From Pisaster brevispinus (Eukaryota; Echinodermata; Asteroidea; Forcipulatida; Asteriidae): a stretch of 64,000 bases of DNA. The notes below the pieces were generated by a model, which was not told the origin of the DNA, searched no databases, and saw only the letters and a program-made list of their open reading frames with translations. Positions 42,501 through 52,316 of the stretch are shown here, one piece after another. The stretch is from NCBI GenBank assembly GCA_023634235.1, contig JAMKCF010000004.1, forward strand, positions 24,002,527 to 24,066,526. The letters are read 5' to 3'. The position numbers and the translations under genes are program-made. Within the stretch, counting starts at the first letter, position 1. The number at the start of each line of letters is the position of its first letter.

Positions 42501-45500
42501 ACATGGCAAATATCATTGTTTTTTAAAAATTCTTATTAACCAGGATCTTCCGAGTACCTGTCTTCCATTCAAATCGCTCTGATGGAGAGCGATTCCCCAG
42601 CGTACATATTCGATGTCATGAACTGGTCCGACAAAAATTTCCGCACCAGCAAACTGAAGACACTACTGGAGAGCGACAGTGTCATCAAGGTGAGGTCAAC
42701 GGTATTATACACTTGGTAGAGTGGACAAATCAGTCGTAACTTTATTAGCAGTGATTTTGATTATGTTTCAAAGATGCTATTTCTGGAGTATTAACGGGGA
42801 ACGTTGTTTTGGAGCTGGTAGTAGTGGAGTCCATCAAAAGCTTATACAGGATCGGTAGAGCAACATCATAAAATTGAATTGACATTTCCCTTGCTCTTTA
42901 AGATTTATTGCTCTACTTATCCATTTTTTTCATCAAGGTTGTTCATGACTGTAGAGGAGACAGTGCCGTTCTGGAGACCTACGACATTTGCCTCACCAAC
43001 GTCTTCGACACCGCAGTAAGTGATCCATCACCAAATAGCTCTCCTACTTTTGGTAACATTTTCCAGCAAGTTGACAAACCATTTGAAATCATTCAGGTTT
43101 GGCCGAGTGGTTTCTCTCCTGCCTTTCACCTCAGTGGACCCGGTTCGAACTCTGACTCGCATTGCATGCAATTGGGTCGTCAGTCCCTACCCGGGCCCAA
43201 CTTCATAGAGCTGTTCAAGCATAAGAAGTAGCAAAGCACAACAAAACTAGACTTATTGCATTTGTGCACAAATGCCGAGCTGTTTCGCCATAACTTTTTC
43301 AAAAAATCATAAAAAATCATGTGATGACGTCATCATGACGTCATTTAAGAATTTACAAGAACTTGCCAACATCCAACAATCTACCAAGTTTCAACATGAT
43401 CGCACTAACACTTAGGGAGATATATTCGACTTTAAAAAAGGCACCTTTAATGCCGCGTCACGTGACCCCCGATGACGTCATCGATCTGAAATTTCACACA
43501 TATGATGGCTGCTCGACGATCAACATGTGTGTAAATTTTGAAGTGAATACACAAAACTTCACCACACACATCTTCAAAAAGTCCATTTTGATCAGTTTTC
43601 AACCTGCCGCTAGAAGGCGCTCTTGTGTGTTGTGACGTCATCGGTATTTTTTTTTATTACACACCCTTGCCAGACAATAACATCGTTAAAAGCAACTTCA
43701 TAACTATTTCCACTTTTGAATAACGAGGCGCTTCCGGTTTCGACCGGAAGTAGAGGTCATGTGAGGTCACGCACACTGAATAAAATGAAGACCTAATTAA
43801 TCCCTATACAATCCCGCAAACAGAAACCTTCGGTCTCTTGTGGCTGATTTGTTACGGATTTTCAAATATTTAAGTTAGAAACCTTTAAGATGACGTCACG
43901 TGACAGGTGATGACGTCATCATGACCTCATTGTTTTGAGATCATTATTGCACCAATGCCTTTCATCACTGAAAGTTTCATTGCAATTGCTCTTTAGGAAC
44001 TAGGCAAAAACCCGCATAGAACGAACGTGCGTTATCTCAATGGCTTTTATTACTGAAACAGACAAATAAAAAAAAAAACTAGAGCTAATTGCATTTGTGC
44101 ACAAATGCCGAGCTGTTTTGCCATAACTTTTTCAAATTACTCAATTGAATATGAAAGTTTTTTGTATTCAAAGCAGTTGTGATGTATCAAGCCTGTTTAA
44201 AAAAGAATTTGGATTATACAGCGTTTTATTAGCAATTTATGACTAAAAGGTGCAAAAAATAGAAAAAATCATAAAAAATCATGTGATAACGTCATTATGA
44301 CGTCATTTCAGAATTTACAAAAACTTGCCAATATCCAACAACCTACCAAGTTTCAACATGATCGCACTAACACTTAGGGAGATATACGACTTTAAAAAAG
44401 GCACCTTTAATGCCGCGTCACGTGACCCCCGATGACGTCATCGATCTGAAATTTCACACATATGATGGCTGCTTGACGATCAACATGTGTGTACATTTTG
44501 AAGTGAATACACAAAACTTCACCACAAACATCTTCAAAAAGTCCATTTTGATCAGTTTTCAACCTGCCGCTAGAGGGCGTTCTTGTGTGTTGTGACGTCA
44601 TCGGTATTTTTTTTTAATTACCCACCCTTGCCAGACAATAACATCGTTGAAAGCAACTTCATAACTATTTACACTTTTGAATAACGAGGCACTTCCTGTT
44701 TCGACCGGAAGTAGAGGTCATGTGAGGTCACGCACACTGAATAAAATGAAGACCTAATATATCCCTATACAATCCCGCAAACAGAAACCTACGGTCTCTT
44801 GTGGCTGATTTGTTACGGATTTTCAAATATTTAAAATAGAAACCTTTAAGATGACGTCACGTGACAGGTGATGACGTCATCATGACATCATTAGTTTTAA
44901 AATCATTATTGCACCAATGCCTTTCATCACTGAAAGTTTCATTGCATTTGCTCTTTAGGAACTATGCAAAAGGCCGCTTAGAACGAACGTGCGTTATGTC
45001 AATAGCCTTTTTTACTGAAACTGACAAATAAAAAAACTAAAAAAAACTAGACATATTGCATTTGTGCACAAATGCCGAGCTGTTTCGCCATAACTTTTTC
45101 AAAAAAACATAAAAAATCATGTGATGACGTCATCATGACGTCATTTCAGAATTTACAAGAACTTGCCAATATCCAACAACCTACCAAGTTTCAACATGAT
45201 CGCACTAACACTTAGGGAGATATATACAACATTAAAAAAGGCACCTTTAATGCCGCGTCACGTGACCCCCGATGACGTCATCGATCTGAAATTTCACACA
45301 TATGATGGCTGCCTGACGATCAACATGTGTTTAAATTTTGAAGTGATTACACAAAACTTCACCACACACATCTTCAAAAAGTCCATTTTGATCAGTTTTC
45401 AACCTGCCGCTAGAGGGCGCTCTTGTATATTGTGACGTCATCGGTAATTTTTTTTAATGACCCACCCTTGCCAGACAATAACATCGTTGAAAGCAACTTC

Positions 45501-47017
45501 ATAACTATTTACACTTTTGAATGACGAGGCACTTCCTGTTTCGACCGGAAGTAGAGGTCATGTGAGGTCACGCACACTGAATAAAATGAAGACCTAATAT
45601 ATCCCTATACAATCCCGCAAACAGAAACCTACGGTCTCTTGTGGCTGATTTGTTACGGATTTTCAAATATTTAAAATATAAACCTTTAAGATGACGTCAC
45701 GTGACAGGTGATGACGTCATCATGACATCATTAGTTTTAAAATCATTATTGCACCAATGCCTTTCATCACTGAAAGTTTCATTGCAATTGCTCTTTAGGA
45801 ACTATGCAAAAGGCCGCTTAGAACGAACGTGCGTTATGTCAATAGCCTTTTTTACTGAAACTGACAAATAAAAAAAAATAAAAAAATAATAAAAAAACTT
45901 TAACGAAAACAAGAGCTGTTTCGCTGCGCTTTGCTGCGAAACAGCTAATAATAAACTAGACATATTGCATTTGTGCACAAATGCTGAGCTGTTTCGCTTT
46001 AACTTTTTGAAATTAATCAACTGAATATAAAAGTTTTTTGTATTCAAAGCAGTTATGACGTATCAATCCTGTTTAAAAAAGAATTTGGATTATTATACCA
46101 CGTTTTGTTAGCAATTTATGAAAAAATCATAAAAAATCATGTGATGACATCATCATGATGTCATTTTAAAATTTACAAGAACTTGCCAATATCTAACGAC
46201 CTACCAAGTTTCAACATGATCGCACTTATACTTCGGGAGATATATGACTTCAAAAAAGGTATCTTTAATGCCGCATCACGTGACCCCTGATGACGTCATT
46301 GATCTGAACCTTCACACATATGATGGCTGCCTGACGGTCAACATGTGTGTAAATTTTGAAGTGATTACACAAAACTTCCCCACACACATCTTCAAAAAGT
46401 CCATTTTGATCAGTTTTCAACCTGCCGCTAGAGGGCGCTCTTGTGTGTTGTGACGTCATCGGTATTTTTTTTAATTGCCCACCCTTGCCAGACAATAACA
46501 TTGTTGAAAGCAACTTCATAAGTATTTCCACTTTTGAATAACAAGGCACTTCCTGTTTCGACCGGAAGTAGAGGTCATGTAAGGTCACGCACACTAAATA
46601 AAATGAAGACCTAATTTATCCCCACCCAATCCCGCAAACAGAAACCTACGGTCTTTTGTGGTTGATTTGATATAGATTTTCAAACATTTAAAATAGAAAC
46701 CTTTAAGATGACGTCACATGACTGGTGATGACGTCATCATGACATCATTGTTTTAGGATCATTATTGCACCAATGCCTTTCATCACTGAAAGTTTCATTG
46801 CAATTGCTCTTTGGGAACTATGCAAAAGGCCGCTTAGAACGAACGTGTGTTATCTCAATGGCTTTTTTTACTGAAACAGACAAATAACTTTAACGAAAAC
46901 AAGAGCTGTTTCGCAGCGCTGCGCTACGAAACAGCTAAAAAAACTTTAACGAAAACAAGAGCTGTTTCGCTGCGCTTTGCTGCGAAACAGCTAAAAAAAA
47001 AACAAAAAAAAAAAAAC

Positions 47018-47048
<31 letters not shown>

Positions 47049-48695
47049 TTTAACGAAAACAAGAGCTGTTTCGCTGCGCTTTGCTGCGAAACAGCTAATT
47101 ATCCTTACCAGAATAAGATTACCAGTCAAAACATCATGTCACATGTCCCAGATTTGTGATCGACATCCTGCTTATTTCTGCTAAGCAGAAAAATGTTACG
47201 CATTATTTTCTGCTTAATAAGCAGCTCTATGAAATTGGGCCCAGCATAGAGCAGCTTAAGCACAAAAAGTAGCTAAGCACAACAAAATTATGCTCACCAG
47301 AATAAGGTTACCACTCAAAAGACCATGTCCCATGTACCATTTGTGTCCGTTATTCTGCTCATTACTGTTAAGCAGAAAATTTTTAAGCAATTTTATTTGC
47401 TTTAGTAGCTCTATGAAATTGGGCCCTTGTTGTATGGCAAACTTGGTGCGATTTCTGGCTATACGGCAGTTTCAGGTTGAATAGCTTCTGAATGGCACAC
47501 CCAAACAAAGATATTGACAAACTAGGGAGACTGCCAACATTAGGCCTAAATAGCTGAGTTGGTAAAGCGATGGCATGTTATTCCAGAGGTCGCTGGGTTA
47601 ATTCCCACTCTAGCCAATTTTTCTTTGTTCAACCCAACAGTTTTAAAAAGATCTCTCCAAAGAAGTTCTAGAATGAACTGAATGTTATGATCTTTTTAAG
47701 GTTGCCTATACAACCATCATGGAGCAGTCCAATGCAGTTTACGCACCCCCTCCAAATTTCTCCAAACTCTGCAAGCTATTTGGGCGCTTCACCCCTCAGC
47801 GAAACTCCAAGATTGTCTACCAGGGTAATCAGAACTACTGGGCTCAACGACCATTCACAAAGAACATGATTGATCACGCAGCCAGTGATGTGCTGGGGTT
47901 GGCCACATACGTTTACGAAAACATGACAAGGTTGGTTCAGAAGTTTGCACAAATTGACACATTTGTAGACTGAAATGATTCAAACTACACACATGTATAT
48001 GTGATTCGAACTACCTCTAGCTTATGGGCTATCTCAGTGGTCTAATGGCAAGACATCTGCTCTAGGGCAAATGTTGTTGGTTCAAATCACACTCAAGTAA
48101 TATACCTGTGGATGCTTTTCAAAAGAACTCAGGAAAGTACTGAGTACACAGTGCTTTACAAACATCGGTGTATGGGTAAAATCAAGTAATATTCTTTATC
48201 CCCGATGCAAATTAAACATCTTTAAAACTTGTCTTTGTCTTTACCAAAACTGGACCACTGAATTGGATGAAGTTTTCACAGATTTAATCAGATGGTGTGT
48301 TATTTAAAATCTGAAGGACAGGAATGAATTTACTCTTCAAGCAAACAGTGGTTTACTTTCAAGTGTTTGTATTTATTTATCCCTAGGCTGCCGCTTCCCA
48401 GGTTGTAACTAAAATTCGGTGTGATCCCTGGCTATGCGGCAGCTTACGGTTGAATGGCTATTGTCTGGCACCCCCGAACAAAGATATTGACTAATAGGGA
48501 GATCGCCAACATAGGGCTGGATAGCTCAGTTGGTAGAGCGCCGGTACGTTAATCCGGAGGTCGTTGGTTCAAGTCCCGCTCCAGTAAATTTGTCTTTGTT
48601 CAAACCCAAATTATTTATTTATTTGTTTCAGTTTTATGAGTCCCAGCTGGAAGTCCAGATTTGATGCTCTGTGTATAAAGAGTCTAAAACATTGA
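39597..48695 (+). CDS. EXD1-like: 3'-5' exonuclease domain protein, EXD1/Egalitarian-like
   Basis: Five coding exons: 39597-40398, 42544-42689, 42938-43015, 47701-47930, 48632-48695; phases agree and the total is 439 codons plus stop. A 3' splice site at 39567 just before the ATG suggests an upstream non-coding exon. The DEDD-type exonuclease domain fills about residues 240-430: Exo I FDTE (Asp261, Glu263), Exo II VVHDCRGD (Asp320) followed by NVFDTAVAY, Exo III region NYWAQRPFTKNMIDHAASDVLGL (Asp405). The usual RNase D-type Tyr four before the last Asp is His401. The N-terminal 240 residues hold a possible small beta-barrel (about 15-105) and a helical segment, SLAGLMDNLHQDASQAVLDVLDS. The EXD1/Egl family works in piRNA or mRNA-localisation complexes as an RNA adaptor or nuclease; the role here is inferred. 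The protein ends soon after the domain, shorter than human EXD1. Intron 3 holds a large satellite. Confidence 0.85.
40822..41712. mobile_element. Candidate element with GCCCTTTTCACA/TGTGAAAGGGGC ends
   Basis: In intron 1 of the EXD-like gene. Outer ends are inverted (AGCCCTTTTCACATTG and CTAGTGTGAAAGGGGCC) and both carry an inner CCCAGG/CCTGGG. The interior has no gene. Support is limited to the short ends. Confidence 0.4.
41906..42082. mobile_element. GGCCGTGTTCAAATTGGC inverted-repeat MITE (copy 2)
   Basis: Ends CAAATTGGCGGCTACAGCTA and TAGCTGTATCTGCCAGTTTG; the inner part contains a second palindrome, AGAGCAAGGCCTTGCTCT. Relative of 10718-10851. Confidence 0.6.
42280..42484 (-). mobile_element. 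TTAA-flanked MITE, GGTAAGGTCATAGATTGG family (copy 4, short)
   Basis: Outer TTAA at both edges (42280-42283, 42481-42484). Shared core CAGCTGAAACTTTCAC on this strand shows it is inverted relative to copies 1-3. Internally deleted, about 205 bp. Confidence 0.75.
43194..43245 (+). repeat. Truncated GGGCCCAA-family repeat abutting the satellite
   Basis: CGGGCCCAACTTCATAGAGC to GTAGCAAAGCACAACAAAA, cut off where the CRE-rich array begins. Confidence 0.6.
43246..46890. repeat. Tandem array of ~0.83-0.97-kb units rich in TGACGTCA palindromes
   Basis: Four units start near 43246, 44077, 45046 and 45954 with ACTAGA..TTGCATTTGTGCACAAATGC. The last 18 bases (GCATTTGTGCACAAATGC) are a perfect palindrome. 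Each unit carries four to six copies of the CRE palindrome TGACGTCA (about 21 in all by my count) and most have GTCACGTGAC or GACGTCACGTGAC E-box-type sites. Units differ by an indel of about 145 bases (present in units 2 and 4, absent in 1 and 3) and by point changes. Short open frames recurring in each unit have diverged stops and no family match. The array lies in intron 3 of the EXD-like gene. Confidence 0.92.
45913..45946. repeat. AGCTGTTTCGC hairpin, first of four
   Basis: AGCTGTTTCGC pairs with GCGAAACAGCT across an 11-base loop, preceded by ACTTTAACGAAAACAAG. The same block recurs at 46903-46936 (variant loop), 46959-46992 and 47063-47096. Confidence 0.85.
46903..47096. repeat. Three further AGCTGTTTCGC hairpins with A-rich spacers
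   Basis: Each unit is ACTTTAACGAAAACAAGAGC followed by the hairpin and AGCTAA. The A/C-rich spacer 46993-47050 is simple sequence. The array joins the right edge of the satellite to the next foldback repeat. Confidence 0.85.
47097..47427. mobile_element. Two adjacent GGGCCC foldback repeats (copies 2 and 3)
   Basis: Copy at 47097-47241 ends GAAATTGGGCCC, and the next begins GGGCCCAGCATAGAGCAGC and ends GAAATTGGGCCC at 47427; both carry ACCAGAATAAG and GCTAAGCAGAAAA-type phrases. Confidence 0.75.
47430..47635 (+). mobile_element. tRNA-like SINE, AACAAAGATATTGAC family (copy 1)
   Basis: GGCAGTTTCAGGTTGAATAG, AACAAAGATATTGACAAACT, then ATAGCTGAGTTGGTAAAGCG and GTCGCTGGGTTAATTCCCAC, ending TTTTTCTTTGTTCAACCC. 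Decayed relative of 48400-48605. Confidence 0.75.
48009..48215 (+). mobile_element. tRNA-derived SINE, TCTAATGGCAAGACATCTG family (copy 3)
   Basis: GTCTAATGGCAAGACATCTG and GTTGGTTCAAATCACAC, with the tail CACAGTGCTTTACAAACATC shared in outline with the minus-strand copy at 54841. Confidence 0.7.
48400..48605 (+). mobile_element. tRNA-like SINE, AACAAAGATATTGAC family (copy 2), intact tRNA-like head
   Basis: GGCTGGATAGCTCAGTTGG to GGTTCAAGTCCCGCTCCAGT (about 48517-48591) folds as a tRNA-like cloverleaf with good A and B boxes and GTT at the anticodon position. It is embedded in a longer repeat also present at 47430, the base before the anticodon is C, not T, and the T-stem and acceptor have mismatches, so I call it a SINE and not a working tRNA-Asn gene. 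Confidence 0.75.
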
Positions 48696-49058
48696 CTGGG
48701 ATGAAGTGAGTTCATGGACAGAGACCGATTCTGATGAGTGAGCCCCAAGACACAACATTTGAACTTCTCTGCATGACGACATTGAACTTTTGTTTACCCC
48801 CCCAATGAGAGAAAAACGAATTATGCAAGTTTGGGGTAATAAAACTGAACTTAAAAGAGGCTGTGTCATTATGATATTGTGTTCAAAGCAAGCCTGTGGC
48901 TGTACCTGGAATTATGAACTGTCAGCAAGTTACTGCACACATTGCCCTTCCTCTGTACCTATCTATGGAGAACGTGCCTGCGCGTGCAGTAACTGGATGA
49001 GAGTTCATAATTCCATGTCCAGCTACAGGCCTACTTTGATCATGATGACACTGCCCCT
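48696..49058 (+). other. 3' flank of the EXD-like gene
   Basis: Includes an imperfect inverted pair (TGTGGCTGTACCTGGAATTA near 48896 and TAATTCCATGTCCAGCTACA near 49008). No gene seen. Confidence 0.45.
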
Positions 49059-49492
49059 TTAAAGGTAGGGTTGTCCTTATGTTTTTGTCAACATAATGCT
49101 GGTTTATGGGCAAAATTATCAAGAGAGGTTTGATAAAAGTCACCTATGAAAGTTTCAGTTGAATATAGTGCCTACTTATTGAGAAAACAGTAAAAAAAAA
49201 CCTGTCCTGGTATTTTCATCAAGTATGTAGAATCTATCCAAGTTTAGCGGGGTGACGACAAGTATCAACCGCATCTTTGGCCATTGTGAGGGCAGCATTC
49301 AAACGGACACCACCGAAATTTCCAAATTTCGCCTGCAGGTGATCTGTAGAGATTCAAATATTTCAACATACTCTTATCGATTTCTAATCCATTGGGGCAC
49401 TTCAGACAAAGTAATTTTCCAGGATGCTTACTACCATTTTTCTAACGAGTAGGCTTTCGGGTAGAAATTACACAGTTGTTTTGAACCTACCT
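49059..49492. mobile_element. TTAA-type MITE, GGTAGGGTTGTCC family (copy 5)
   Basis: TTTAAAGGTAGGG at the left; the right end is eroded (GAACCTACCTGACC). The interior right half matches copy 2 (TCGATTTCTAATCCATTGGG and ACGAGTAGGCTTTCGG). Confidence 0.75.
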
Positions 49493-50999
49493 GACCGTGT
49501 GGGTCAATGAAAAACAAATTGTAAATTGACATTTGGTTTTCAACTAAAAAGAAAAAAGGGGAAAAAACAGAATAGACAATGGGTAAAAAAATGCAGAAAA
49601 ATGCATTCATAATTCTAAATGGCCAGTAAAATTACTTTGGGAAAAAGTTAAACAAATAAATAAATAAAGACAGTTAAGAACAAAGTGCATTTATGTTTAA
49701 AACATTTTTATAGTTTCCAAAGTAAATCAAAGTTTTTTGGGGTTAAATTACAGTCTTGTTTTGAATGAAAGTAGTAAAAAGTTTCAGTAATATGTGAACA
49801 ACTCATGACATTGACAACAAAGGCTATTTTTAGCTTGGAAACCTTGAGTGGGCCAGAAGGTTTACAAATAGTTCTTGAAAACTGTAGACAAATGTATACT
49901 CTAAAATTTGCATGTTGTACTGGTTTACACTTCAATGCCTTTCAAATGCCTTCAGCTTGTCCAAACGGTGCAAATATTTTATTTAAAAGATAAGTTATTC
50001 TCTGATATTTTGTGTCAACTTTATAATTTCCAGAGTTCCCCAACCCCCATTACTTTACTTTAACCAAAGAGCTTACTTTTCATTTTGGATTTAGAGTAAA
50101 AGGATTCTTGGACAGTGCTCATACAATTTTACAGCATTTGACAAGGTACTATTTATTTGTTTTGTTGTTTCCTTGTAAGGTAAACTTGGATTTGATTTTC
50201 CATTAGGAAGGACTCACATCTGTTTGTGTAAAAAAAAGGTATTTTAAAAAGACAGATGATTTCAGTGGCTTGCTGGTAAAAAAGTATTTTGACAAGTTTT
50301 AAGGGAAAAAAAGTAGTTGCATGTTTTTGTTATACCTTTCCCTTGGTATCAAAACATATTGTAACTACACCCAGATCAAAAGATTGATTAAACAAAAACA
50401 TGCCTTGTGAAAAACCGAAGAAATTTTGAGAATAAAAATATAAAATATTCCCTCAATCATCTCTTGTTTGGTTTAATTTATTTCACTGCTCTGTGTCACT
50501 TTGCTATTCCGTTTTTTCTTAATCAAATCTCATTCTGTTTTTTATTATAGGTTTCCCCGCTCATTTTCAGCAAAAGAAGCAGCCAATTTCATTTTTATGC
50601 CTTCGTTATAAAGCAATTTTGCCTCCTTAGTTGAAACAATCTTTCAATTTCTCTATGAGGCATGCAAATTTAATTTAAAAAAATCTCTATTAAAATGTTA
50701 AGGCGTTCTTTTTAGCCATACAAAATTGCCATTGAATTTCGAAGAGCCAGGGCAACTAGCAAACAGTTGCTGCAAACTTGAATGTTGTTCAAGTGGATTA
50801 AGTTGAATGGTTATCTTTTTAAATCACATGACCCAAACATTTGCTTACATATTATTGAGTTAATCGGAATGATTGTCTTAGGAACTTTCAATTCCACTTG
50901 GCTGCTCCTTTGCCGAAAATTTCAGAAAAACCTAGATTTATTAATAGTATTGGGCTTTGGAATGTAAAACTAGGTATTGTTCAAGGTACTTCACGGGTT
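49493..50999. other. Intergenic sequence between the EXD-like gene and DNM1L; no gene seen
   Basis: AT-rich sequence with short homopolymer runs. No repeat family or coding similarity recognised. Confidence 0.5.
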
Positions 51000-51157
51000 A
51001 GGGAATTTTCGCTTTTTTGTGTGCGTGCGTACTCCACCATACTAAGCATTCTTCGCTTACACAGCTAGCGCAGAAATTCGGCGCTTGCACAGTAAGCGGA
51101 GAATGGTGATCGCAAGCGCAGAATTCGGAGGTAAGCAGAGCTATGAAATTGGACCCT
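51000..51157. mobile_element. Foldback repeat, GAGCTATGAAATTGG family
   Basis: CTTCGCTTACACAGCTAGCG, GCGCAGAATTCGGAGGTAAG and GCTATGAAATTGGACCC; related to 12416-12531 and 60400-60645. Confidence 0.6.
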
Positions 51158-51339
51158 GATGCTAAGTCAGTGAGACCCCTAAATAATAAATAGAGACTTG
51201 ACTAAACAAATTTACAGCATCAATTATGAATGCCAAAAAGAAGAAGAAAAAGCTTATTATTAATAATAATAGAGGTAAACAGCAAGTTTTATAATTATAG
51301 TTATATTGCAGATTGAGTAGTGCACTCCACACAAAGTTG

Positions 51340-51791
51340 AAACAATACACATTATCCGCCCACAACTTGAGTATTGTATCCAAGCATGGAGCCCAAGTCT
51401 AAAGAAAGATGTGACAGTGTTAGAAAAGGTACAGCGCAGGGCAACTAAGATCATATCTAAGCTTAAACTACACAGAATTGAAATATTGCAATCTGAGTTT
51501 AAACTTTTACACATTGGAAACAAGAAGACTACGAGGGGACTTAATCGAGGTGTTGGCTTGGAACGGCTTGGAAGGTATTGAGGAGAGCAAGCTTTTCCAG
51601 AGACATGACAACCCATTCAAAGTCAGAGGTCACAACCTAAAGCTTTAATAACCAGGGCTAAAGAAAGGGTTGAACTGCAGGAAAAACTTCTCCTCCATCA
51701 GTCAGAGTTATTTCCGAATGGAACAACCTCCCTTGATGAACCAAATTGATGCATACTGGAAAGAAATTGGATATGGGGTCATAAAGGTTTA
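51340..51791 (+). pseudogene. Non-LTR retrotransposon (LINE) reverse transcriptase remnant
   Basis: Reads RPQLEYCIQAWSPSLKKDV, then VLEKVQRRATKIISKL and KLLHIGNKKTTRGL, then (after shifts) VRGHNLKL and DAYWKEIGYG. This is the hallmark C-terminus of a jockey/CR1-like LINE ORF2. It is interrupted and truncated, so dead. Confidence 0.85.
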
Positions 51792-52316
51792 ACCTATTCA
51801 TTCCCATCAACCTAAGTAAGCTAAGTAAATGATATACATGATCTTTTGACAATTCAAATCAGAATGAATGTTTTATTGTATGGATAATGTAAGCAACATG
51901 TGTTTGTCCAAGAACAACAATTTAATGGACTTTTACTATACCATTCGAAGCTGGAAAATTTGCCCAGCCACTTCATCTTGATCCTTATGATCAAAATCAG
52001 TTGAATTTAATGCATTAAGTAAAAATGAAACCCATGCCTTATAAATCGTCACCTAACTAACTTAACCTCATCTTGAGAAGTTTGGCATCTTGTGTTTTTT
52101 AAGCACACCGTAAACTATAAAGGGCGCCACCACTCGTTCAATTACTAACAGGCGGAACAAGTTTGGATTCCCTGACGTCTCGTGTATGATATACAGCTAT
52201 GAAGCCAGACTATTTCTAAAAAAAATTATTATTGCACTTTCTGCCATTCGCCAAAGTGTGAAGAGGCGAGCAACTTTCCGCATCTGAACTTCATTTTTTC
52301 CATCGAAATTCCCACA
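51792..52316 (+). other. Upstream region and 5' UTR of DNM1L
   Basis: The last 200 bases before the DNM1L start are the likely promoter and leader, containing CCTGACGTCTCG (CRE-like, one mismatch) near 52171. Confidence 0.4.

Noticed and set aside
43363..46453. Recurring 60-90-codon open frame in each satellite unit
   Set aside because: Frame ends differ between units, substitutions are spread without codon bias, and it spans the CRE palindromes; it is repeat sequence.
48517..48591. Functional tRNA-Asn (GTT) gene
   Set aside because: It is embedded in a longer dispersed repeat with a second copy at 47430, lacks T before the anticodon and has T-stem and acceptor mismatches, so it is a SINE head.
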